64,000 nucleotides of DNA, taken from the NCBI RefSeq assembly GCF_902506295.1, contig NZ_LR733312.1:603064-667063 (forward strand). The letters run 5' to 3'. The stretch's first letter is position 1; each line of letters opens with the position of its first letter. Positions 57,600-64,000 of this stretch are shown piece after piece. Source of the stretch: Luteimonas sp. 9C (lineage in GTDB: Bacteria; Pseudomonadota; Gammaproteobacteria; Xanthomonadales; Xanthomonadaceae). Under the pieces are notes generated by a model, which was given only the letters and a program-made list of their open reading frames with translations, had not been told where the DNA came from and did no database searches. Made by a program: the position numbers and the translations under genes.

Positions 57600-60500
57600 A
57601 TGACCGCGGCCTGGGCGGCGCGGCTGCGTCGCGTGCGGAAGAGCGCGTGGTATCTGGCGGCGGCGGTACTGGTCACGATGGCGCTGGTGGCAGTGGCGGC
57701 GGCGCAACTCGCGCTGCCGTGGCTGGAGCGTCATCCGCAGGCCGTGGCAGCCTGGCTCGGCGAGCGCGCCGGTCGACCCGTCGCGTTCGACACGCTCGAT
57801 GCGACCTGGACGCGGCGCGGGCCGTTGCTGCGCGTGACCGGCCTGCGCATCGGCGATCCCGCGGCCGCCGTGCCGATCGGCACGGCCGAAATCCAGGTCG
57901 CGCAGTACTCGGGTCTGCTGCCGGGGCGTTCGCTGACCGAGCTGCGGCTGCACGGCATCGAATTGACGCTGCAGCGCGCGGACGACGGCAGCTGGCAGGT
58001 TCGCGGTCTGCCGGGCGCCGCCCATGCGGAAGACGATCCGCTCGATGCGCTGCAGGGCCTGGGCGAGCTGCAGGTGGTCGATGCGCGGCTGACGGTCGAG
58101 GCGCCGTCGCTGTCGATCGCGCACACGCTGCCGCGCGTGGATCTGCGCCTGCGCGTCGACCGGCGCCGCGTCCGCGCGGCCGCGCGTGCATGGGTCGAGG
58201 CCGACGGTGCGCCCCTGGATCTGCGCCTGGATCTGCAGCGCGCGCAGGGCGATGGCCGTGCGTATGTGGCGATGCCGCGCAACGACCTGCAACTGTGGTC
58301 GCCGCTGCTGGCGCCCAGTGGCGTGGCGATCCGCGAGGGCCACGGCCGGGTGACGGCCTGGATCGACCTGCGCGCGCGCAAGGTCGAGGCGGTCACCAGC
58401 GAAGTGATGCTGGACGCGCTGTCGTTGCAGCGTGCGGACGATGTGGCACGCGCAGCGGGTGACGCGCCCACCGTCGCCTTCGAAGGCGCGAGCGCGCGCG
58501 TGCGCTGGACGCATGCCGACGGCGACTGGCGACTCGATGCGCCGAGGCTGCGCATCACGCAGCAGGGCCGCGAACAGGTGCTCGACGGGCTGGTGCTCGC
58601 CGGCGGCCGGCACTGGGCGATGCAGGCCGGACGCGTCGAGGTGGCGCCACTGCTCGCGCTGGCGGCGTTGGGCGAAGGCGTACCGCCGTCGCTGCGTGCG
58701 TGGGTGCGGTCCGCGGCGCCGCACGCGGTGCTGTCGGACGTCGCATTCGCCGCGCGTGCCGGCGGTCCGGTGCGGATGTCGGCCCGGATTGAGGCGTTCG
58801 GATTTTCGCCGGTTGGCGATCGCCCGGGCCTGGATGGCCTCGGTGGCACCCTGGTCGGCGACGGACAGGGCGTGGTGTTCCGCCCCGATCCGGACGCGCG
58901 CCCGGTGTTCGACTGGCCGGCCGGTTTCGGCGTGCCGCATCCGCTGCGGCTCGACGGCGAGATCGCCGGCTGGCGCGATGGCAGCGTGTGGCGCATCCAG
59001 ACGCCGGCCTTGCGGGTGGAAGGCGAGGGCTACGCCGCCGATGCGCGCGGCGGCCTGTCGTTCGACGGTGACGGCACGCGGCCGCGGCTGGACCTGGCGG
59101 CGGATGTCGACGCCTCGCAGATTCCGGTCGCGAAGAAGTTCTGGGTCCGCCACACCATGCCGGTCGCCGCGCGCGAGTGGCTGGACATGGCCCTGGTTGC
59201 CGGCACCGTGCGCAACGGCCGTGGCATCGTCGCCGGTGATCTCGACGACTGGCCGTTCGGGACGGACGCCGGCAAGGACCGCCGGGGCGTGTTCTTCGCC
59301 GAAGGCGACATCGCGGACGCGACCGTCCGCTTCCAGCACGACTGGCCTGCGATGACCCGGCTTGCCGGCCACATCCGGTTCGTCAACGACGGGTTCCGGC
59401 TCGACGCGGCGACCGGGAAGCTCGCCGGCGTGCCGGTACGCGATGTGGTCGCCGGGATCCGTGACTACGGACAGACCCCGGTCGAAGTCACCGCGACGGC
59501 GCAGGCCGATGCGAAGCAGCTGCTGGCACTGCTGCGGCAGAGCCCGCTCCGGGCCGCGCACGCCGACACGCTCGATGCGCTCGATCTGGCAGGTCCGGCA
59601 GAGGCGTCGGTGTCGCTGGCGGTGGGGCACGGTGCGCCGATGCGGCTCGACGGCGCCGTGCGGCTCGACGGGGTCGCGATGCGCGAGTCGCGCTTCGATC
59701 TCGCGTTCGACCACGTGCGCGGCCAGCTGGCGTTCGACCAGTCGGGTTTCCATGCCGATGCGCTCGCCGCCCAGCAGGACGGACAGGCCGGCACGCTGGC
59801 ACTGCGCGCGGGGCCCGGCCACGTGCGCCAGGGCGCACATGCGTTCGAAGGCCAGCTCGACATGCCGCTCGATGCGAGCGCCCTGCTGGCGCGCGCGCCC
59901 GATCTGGCGTGGCTGCGCCCGCACGTCCGCGGCCGCGCGCCGTGGCAGGTGCAGGTCGCCGTACCCGGCGCGCCGGCGGCCGACGGCGCGCCAGCGGCGC
60001 GGCTGCTGCTGCGCTCGGATCTGGTCGGCACGACGCTGCGCCTGCCGGCACCGCTGGACAAGCCCGCCACGCGCGCGCTGCGCACCACCATCGAGGCGCC
60101 GCTGCCGTTCGGCACCGGCGACGTCCTGGTCGGGTTCGGCAACCAGCTCGCACTGCGGGCGCGCACCGGCGGCGCACGCGCCGGCATTCGCGTCGACCTG
60201 GGCCGCGCGCGGGTCGACGCGGCAGCGCCGGCGGCGGGTCTCGTGGTCTTCGGCCGCACCCCGGTGGTCGACGTGCTCGACTGGATCGGCCTGATGGGCG
60301 GGGGCGGCGATGGCGACGGTCCGGCCTTGCAGCAGGTCGACGTGACCACGGCCGACCTGCGCCTGGCCGGTGGACGGCTGGGGCAGACGCGCATCACCGC
60401 CGCGCGCCGGGATGGCGGCACCGATCTGCGTCTCGATGGCGCCGCGCTGGCGGGTGACGTGCGGATGCCAGACCGCGCGGGGGCGCCGGTCTCGATCGCG

Positions 60501-61484
60501 CTGCAGCGCCTGCACTGGCCGGCGCCTGCGCCGAAGCCGGACGCTGCGGCGACCGCGCCGCCGACGGTGCCGGCGATCGCCCGGGTGCCGGCATCGACGC
60601 CGGCGCAGGACACGCTCGATCCCGCCGCCGTACCTCCGATCGAGCTCGCGATCGACGACCTGCGCTACGGCAGCGTCGTGCTCGGCCGCGTGGACGCGGC
60701 ATCGCGCCGGGTGCCCGGCGGACTGGCGATCGAGCGCCTGCAGCTGCGCGCGCCGGAGCACCGCATCGACGTGACGGGGCGCTGGACCGGTCGCGGCGCC
60801 GCGGCGCGCACCCGCCTGCAGGCCGATGTCGAGAGCAGGAATTTCGGAACGCTGGCATCGGGACTCGGGTTCGCCGGCAGCATCGTCGGCGGCCAGGGCC
60901 GGGTGGACTTCGACGCGGCCTGGCCCGGTGCGCCGAACGCGTTCCAGGTCGCGCAGCTCGATGGCGCGATGTCGATCGCGCTGCGCGATGGGCAACTGGT
61001 CGAAGTGGAGCCGGGCGCGGGACGCGTGCTGGGTCTGCTGAGCGTCGCCGAACTGCCGCGCCGCCTGATGCTCGATTTCCGCGATTTCTTCAGCAAGGGC
61101 TTCGGTTTCAACCGCATCGCCGGTGACATCCGCTTCGGCAACGGCACCGCGCGCGGGGAGAACCTCGTCATCGACGGACCTGCGGCGGAGATCCGCATCC
61201 GCGGCAGTGCCGACCTGGCCGCGCGCACGCACGACCAGAACATCGAGGTGCTGCCCAAGACCGGCAATCTGCTGCCGGCCGTGGGCGCGCTGACCCTGGG
61301 CCCCGTGGGCGCTGCGGTGGGCGCAGTCGCCAACGCGGTGCTGCGCAAGCCGCTGGCGGAGATGGGCGCGCGCAACTATCACGTCAGCGGTCCCTGGCAG
61401 GACCCCAAGGTGGACGTGGTCGAACGTCGCGACGCGGCGCAGCCCGCGACGGCGCCTACGACAGGGTCGCAATCCGCCGACTGA
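57600..61484 (+). CDS. yhdP: YhdP family AsmA-like phospholipid transporter
   Basis: A 1294-residue TIGR02099/YhdP protein. One N-terminal membrane helix (AWYLAAAVLVTMALVAVAAA) anchors a very long periplasmic beta-helical groove (DUF3971 plus AsmA_2) thought to carry phospholipids from inner to outer membrane, redundant with TamB and YdbH. Repetitive strand-turn-strand blocks rich in Arg/Gly/Asp fill the interior. The C-terminal KGFGFNRIAGDIRFGNG and GVEQNIEVLPK-like segments are family signs. An in-frame GTG at 57588 is an alternative. Downstream of rng as in many gammaproteobacteria. Confidence 0.93.
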   Translation: MTAAWAARLRRVRKSAWYLAAAVLVTMALVAVAAAQLALPWLERHPQAVAAWLGERAGRPVAFDTLDATWTRRGPLLRVTGLRIGDPAAAVPIGTAEIQVAQYSGLLPGRSLTELRLHGIELTLQRADDGSWQVRGLPGAAHAEDDPLDALQGLGELQVVDARLTVEAPSLSIAHTLPRVDLRLRVDRRRVRAAARAWVEADGAPLDLRLDLQRAQGDGRAYVAMPRNDLQLWSPLLAPSGVAIREGHGRVTAWIDLRARKVEAVTSEVMLDALSLQRADDVARAAGDAPTVAFEGASARVRWTHADGDWRLDAPRLRITQQGREQVLDGLVLAGGRHWAMQAGRVEVAPLLALAALGEGVPPSLRAWVRSAAPHAVLSDVAFAARAGGPVRMSARIEAFGFSPVGDRPGLDGLGGTLVGDGQGVVFRPDPDARPVFDWPAGFGVPHPLRLDGEIAGWRDGSVWRIQTPALRVEGEGYAADARGGLSFDGDGTRPRLDLAADVDASQIPVAKKFWVRHTMPVAAREWLDMALVAGTVRNGRGIVAGDLDDWPFGTDAGKDRRGVFFAEGDIADATVRFQHDWPAMTRLAGHIRFVNDGFRLDAATGKLAGVPVRDVVAGIRDYGQTPVEVTATAQADAKQLLALLRQSPLRAAHADTLDALDLAGPAEASVSLAVGHGAPMRLDGAVRLDGVAMRESRFDLAFDHVRGQLAFDQSGFHADALAAQQDGQAGTLALRAGPGHVRQGAHAFEGQLDMPLDASALLARAPDLAWLRPHVRGRAPWQVQVAVPGAPAADGAPAARLLLRSDLVGTTLRLPAPLDKPATRALRTTIEAPLPFGTGDVLVGFGNQLALRARTGGARAGIRVDLGRARVDAAAPAAGLVVFGRTPVVDVLDWIGLMGGGGDGDGPALQQVDVTTADLRLAGGRLGQTRITAARRDGGTDLRLDGAALAGDVRMPDRAGAPVSIALQRLHWPAPAPKPDAAATAPPTVPAIARVPASTPAQDTLDPAAVPPIELAIDDLRYGSVVLGRVDAASRRVPGGLAIERLQLRAPEHRIDVTGRWTGRGAAARTRLQADVESRNFGTLASGLGFAGSIVGGQGRVDFDAAWPGAPNAFQVAQLDGAMSIALRDGQLVEVEPGAGRVLGLLSVAELPRRLMLDFRDFFSKGFGFNRIAGDIRFGNGTARGENLVIDGPAAEIRIRGSADLAARTHDQNIEVLPKTGNLLPAVGALTLGPVGAAVGAVANAVLRKPLAEMGARNYHVSGPWQDPKVDVVERRDAAQPATAPTTGSQSAD

Positions 61485-61562
61485 AGCGTTTTCCCGGGCC
61501 ATCGCGTCTGCGCACGACCAGTGCCGGCTTGCCATCGCCGGCTTTGCCCCCACACTGCTGGG

Positions 61563-63026
61563 ATGTCCGAATCCTCCGTGTCCTCCGGCGGCGCGCTCGC
61601 GCTGGCCGAATCCCGTCTGCTGCTGCCCGCCGGTCTCGACACCTCCGGTCTCGACCGCGCGTTCTCCGCCCTGCTCGGTCCCGGCATCGATTTCGGCGAC
61701 CTGTATTTCCAGCACTCGCGTCGCGAGAGCTGGGCGGTCGAGGACGGCATCGTCAAGAGCGGCTCGCATGCGATCGAGCAGGGCGTCGGGGTGCGCGCGA
61801 TCAGTGGCGAGAAGACCGGCTTCTCCTATTCCGACGACATCGATGCGGTCGCCCTGCTGGGCGCGGCGCAGTCGGCGCGCGCGATCGCCCGCGACGGCCG
61901 CGCGCATGCACCGCTCGCACTGTCGCGCACCCGCGCGCACGATCTGTATCCCGCGCAGGACCCGATCGACGTGCTCGGCAGCGAGGCGAAGGTCGAAGCC
62001 CTGCGGCGCGTCGACCGCCTGCTGCGCGCCGCCGATCCGCGCGTGCAGCAGGTGATGGTCAGTCTGTCGGGCGGCGTCGACACCGTGCTGGTCGCGCGCA
62101 GCGACGGCGTGCTGGCCGGGGATGTGCGCCCGCTGGTGCGGCTCAACATCCAGGTGCTGGTGGAACACAACGGTCGCCGCGAGTCCGGCTACTCGGGCTA
62201 CGGCGGGCGGTATTCGTACGAAGAGCTGCTGGGCGACGGCAAGCCGGAACGCTTCGCGCGCGAGGCGCTGCGCCAGGCGCTGGTCAACCTCGAGGCGATC
62301 GATGCGCCGGCCGGCACCATGCCGGTCGTGCTCGGCGCCGGCTGGCCGGGCGTGCTGCTGCACGAAGCGGTCGGCCACGGCCTGGAAGGTGATTTCGCGC
62401 GCAAGGGCACCAGCACGTACGCAGGCCGTATCGGCCAGCGCGTGGCCTCGCCGGGCGTGACCATCGTCGATGACGGCACGCTCGCCGGCCGGCGCGGCTC
62501 GCTCAACATCGACGACGAAGGCACGCCGACGACCTGCACGACCCTGATCGAGGATGGCGTGCTGACCGGCTACATGCAGGACACGCTCAATGCGCGCCTG
62601 ATGGGCGTCGCGCCGACCGGCAACGGCCGCCGGGAATCCTTCGCGCATCTGGTGATGCCGCGCATGACCAACACCTACATGCTGGCCGGGCAGGACGATC
62701 CGCAGGACATGATCCGCTCGGTTAAGAAGGGCCTCTACGCGGTGAACTTCGGCGGCGGCCAGGTCGACATCACCAACGGCAAGTACGTGTTTTCGGCGAC
62801 CGAGGCCTATCTGATCGAGGACGGCAGGATCACCGCGCCGGTCAAGGGCGCGACGCTGATCGGCAACGGTCCGGAAACGATGCAGCGCGTGCGCATGATC
62901 GGCCACGACATGGCGCTGGACGAAGGCGTCGGCGTCTGCGGCAAGGACGGCCAGAGCGTGCCGGTCGGTGTGGGCCAGCCGCATCTGCTGATCGACCAGC
63001 TGACCGTCGGCGGCACCCAGGCTTGA
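61563..63026 (+). CDS. tldD: Metalloprotease TldD
   Basis: A 487-residue subunit of the TldD/TldE (PmbA) protease, which trims microcin precursors and degrades CcdA. The HExxxH motif [12 protein letters not shown] supplies zinc ligands. The partner, pmbA/tldE, is encoded 0.7 kb downstream, with darP between on the opposite strand. The ATG at 61563 gives [10 protein letters not shown]; a longer frame is non-coding. Length matches the family. Confidence 0.96.
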   Translation: MSESSVSSGGALALAESRLLLPAGLDTSGLDRAFSALLGPGIDFGDLYFQHSRRESWAVEDGIVKSGSHAIEQGVGVRAISGEKTGFSYSDDIDAVALLGAAQSARAIARDGRAHAPLALSRTRAHDLYPAQDPIDVLGSEAKVEALRRVDRLLRAADPRVQQVMVSLSGGVDTVLVARSDGVLAGDVRPLVRLNIQVLVEHNGRRESGYSGYGGRYSYEELLGDGKPERFAREALRQALVNLEAIDAPAGTMPVVLGAGWPGVLLHEAVGHGLEGDFARKGTSTYAGRIGQRVASPGVTIVDDGTLAGRRGSLNIDDEGTPTTCTTLIEDGVLTGYMQDTLNARLMGVAPTGNGRRESFAHLVMPRMTNTYMLAGQDDPQDMIRSVKKGLYAVNFGGGQVDITNGKYVFSATEAYLIEDGRITAPVKGATLIGNGPETMQRVRMIGHDMALDEGVGVCGKDGQSVPVGVGQPHLLIDQLTVGGTQA

Positions 63027-63089
63027 GCGCCGGGGTGGCGGTTCGGGGTTTTGGGATTCGGCGCGGCCTGAAGGCGCGCGCTGACCGCT

Positions 63090-63119
63090 CCGTCATTCCC
63101 GCGCACGCGGGAATGACGG
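63090..63119. repeat. REP-like hairpin (CGTCATTCCCGCG type)
   Basis: CCGTCATTCCCGCG and its exact complement, 14 bp each, are separated by 2 nt (CA). This palindrome is of the widespread 'GTCATTCCCGCG...' class of intergenic repeats in proteobacteria. It sits between the convergent tldD and darP stops, where it can serve as a transcription block or mRNA stabiliser. Confidence 0.85.
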
Positions 63120-63129
63120 GAGGGCACAC

Positions 63130-63738
63130 TCAGGCTGCGCCGTCGCCGTCGCCGGGTTCGTCGGCTTCGTCTTCCAGACGCGCTTCCTCGGCCGCAGCGT
63201 CTTCGCCCGCCGCCAGCGACGCCGCCGCGAACACGTTGCGCAGTTCGCGGAAAAGCTCGCGGAACGCGGCCGGCGGCTTGTTCTTCGCGCGCTCGGCCAG
63301 CGCATTGCGCACCAGCTGGCGCAGGCGCTGGCGATCGGCCTCCGGGTACGCGTCGAGCAGTTCGGCCAGCGCCGCGTCGCCGTCGTCGAGCAGACGCGTG
63401 CGCCAGGCTTCGGCCCGGTGCAGCTGCGCGGTCTCCACGCGCGCCGCCGCGCCGCCGGCGTCCATCGCGTCGCGGATCGCTTCCAGCGTCTCGTCGCTCT
63501 CGCGCCGCATCTGCTTGGCCAGGAAGGCCAGCTGGCGTTTGCGTGCGATGTGCGACGTGATGCGTCGCGCATCGGCGATGTGCGGCAGCAGGCCTTCGGG
63601 AACGGGCAGTTTGCCCAGCTGGTTTTCGGACAGTGCGACCAGGGCGTCGGCCAGCGACAGCACTTCCAGCGCTTCGCGCCGGTTCTGCTTGCGGCTGGGA
63701 CCCAGGTACTCGCCCGATGCTTCGTTGATGCCTCTCAT
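63130..63738 (-). CDS. darP: Dual-action ribosomal maturation protein DarP (YjgA)
   Basis: A 202-residue DUF615 protein that acts in 50S subunit assembly. [24 protein letters not shown] is the family N-terminus; [29 protein letters not shown] and [20 protein letters not shown] are typical core helices. The last residues are acidic. A longer start (63756) is possible. It is convergent with tldD and lies between the tldD/pmbA pair. Confidence 0.93.
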   Translation of the reverse strand: MRGINEASGEYLGPSRKQNRREALEVLSLADALVALSENQLGKLPVPEGLLPHIADARRITSHIARKRQLAFLAKQMRRESDETLEAIRDAMDAGGAAARVETAQLHRAEAWRTRLLDDGDAALAELLDAYPEADRQRLRQLVRNALAERAKNKPPAAFRELFRELRNVFAAASLAAGEDAAAEEARLEDEADEPGDGDGAA

Positions 63739-63761
63739 TGCAACAGGATAAGTCATTGCCC

Positions 63762-64000
63762 ATGTCCCACGCCCTGATCGATGTTCATCCGGCCGAGGAT
63801 TCGGCCGTCCGCCTCGATGCGCTGGCCGATTTGTCGCAGCGCCTGCTCGACCGCTGCCGCGCCGCCGGCGCCACCCAGGCCGAGGTGTCGTGCTCGGAAG
63901 ACGCCGGTCTGAGCGTCAATGTGCGCATGGGCGAGGTCGAGACCGTCGAGTCCACGCGCGACCGCGGCATCGGCGTGACGGTCTATTTCGGCAAGCGCAA
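63762..64000 (+). CDS. pmbA: Metalloprotease PmbA/TldE (3' truncated)
   Basis: The first 79 residues of PmbA/TldE, cut by the window end. It begins [20 protein letters not shown], then [42 protein letters not shown], the usual N-terminal sequence of this TldD partner (inactive-site subunit). Divergent from darP by 23 nt. Confidence 0.9.
   Translation, partial: MSHALIDVHPAEDSAVRLDALADLSQRLLDRCRAAGATQAEVSCSEDAGLSVNVRMGEVETVESTRDRGIGVTVYFGKR

Noticed and set aside
55899..62984. A 2361-codon open frame on the minus strand across maf, rng, yhdP and tldD.
   Set aside because: High-GC DNA commonly leaves long antisense frames open. The plus-strand genes here have firm motifs (RNase G, TldD, YhdP), and the antisense product is Arg/His/Ala-rich without recognisable domains.

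Overview
The window is about 64 kb of very GC-rich, densely packed chromosomal DNA. Gene content and order point to a gammaproteobacterium of the Xanthomonadaceae (Lysobacter/Luteimonas-like). The signs are the leuS-lptE-holA-nadD-rsfS-rlmH block, the maf-rng-yhdP-tldD-darP-pmbA block, many GTG/TTG starts, 4-nt ATGA/GTGA overlaps, and protein families that read like Xanthomonas homologues. This is inference from recognised families; no database was searched. I saw no rRNA, tRNA, CRISPR array, prophage or insertion sequence, so the segment looks like ordinary vertically inherited chromosome.

Layout. (1) 1-7.8 kb: a co-directional cell-envelope cluster (DUF4159 protein, MoxR ATPase, DUF58, BatA-like protein, two large membrane proteins), mostly overlapping by 4 nt. 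(2) 7.8-10.1 kb: a GFA-fold protein, a DUF4349 lipoprotein and an exported aldo/keto reductase. (3) 10.1-15.6 kb: a sulfide/persulfide detoxification locus. A 1-Cys peroxiredoxin and a BigR/SqrR-type ArsR repressor are transcribed divergently from persulfide dioxygenase, two YeeE/YedE half-transporters, a DUF442::sulfide:quinone reductase fusion and a TauE/SafE exporter, with a palindromic operator candidate between the arms. (4) 15.6-19.6 kb: small unknowns, GNAT, a cyclophilin lipoprotein, and a PadR/HAAS-sensor pair ending in a strong terminator. (5) 19.7-24.3 kb: polyhydroxybutyrate turnover (PhaZ, BdhA overlapping a patatin), with a methyltransferase and HemJ between. (6) 24.5-35.2 kb: alkaline phosphatase, dicarboxylate symporter, a zinc M16 protease with a non-zinc M16 partner, a BASS transporter, a DUF885 peptidase-like lipoprotein and a DUF502 membrane protein. 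(7) 35.3-46.9 kb: a Ser/Thr kinase with a formylglycine-generating-enzyme-like tail, an FAD oxidoreductase, a DUF4442 protein, the CnoX holdase, a membrane protein/XRE regulator/membrane protein operon behind a near-perfect operator palindrome, an amidohydrolase and a diguanylate cyclase. (8) 46.9-53.0 kb: the leuS housekeeping run. (9) 53.3-55.3 kb: a TonB-like protein, an unlisted 57-residue disordered protein and a SIMPL-domain protein. (10) 55.4-64 kb: maf, rng, yhdP, tldD, darP (reverse) and the start of pmbA.

How the parts work together. The sulfur locus forms a complete route: sulfide is oxidised by SQR, its persulfide may be passed to the fused DUF442 sulfurtransferase-like domain, the dioxygenase makes sulfite, TauE exports it, and YeeE proteins move thiosulfate or other sulfur species. 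The whole is probably controlled by a two-cysteine BigR/SqrR sensor. The PHB genes cover depolymerisation and 3-hydroxybutyrate oxidation; no synthase is in the window. The most unusual items are the peroxiredoxin wired into the BigR operon, the 30-bp palindrome carrying a consensus -35 hexamer at 42.3 kb, the histone-like tail on PhaZ, the His/Asp-rich loop in the envelope cluster, and the small protein at 54.4 kb.
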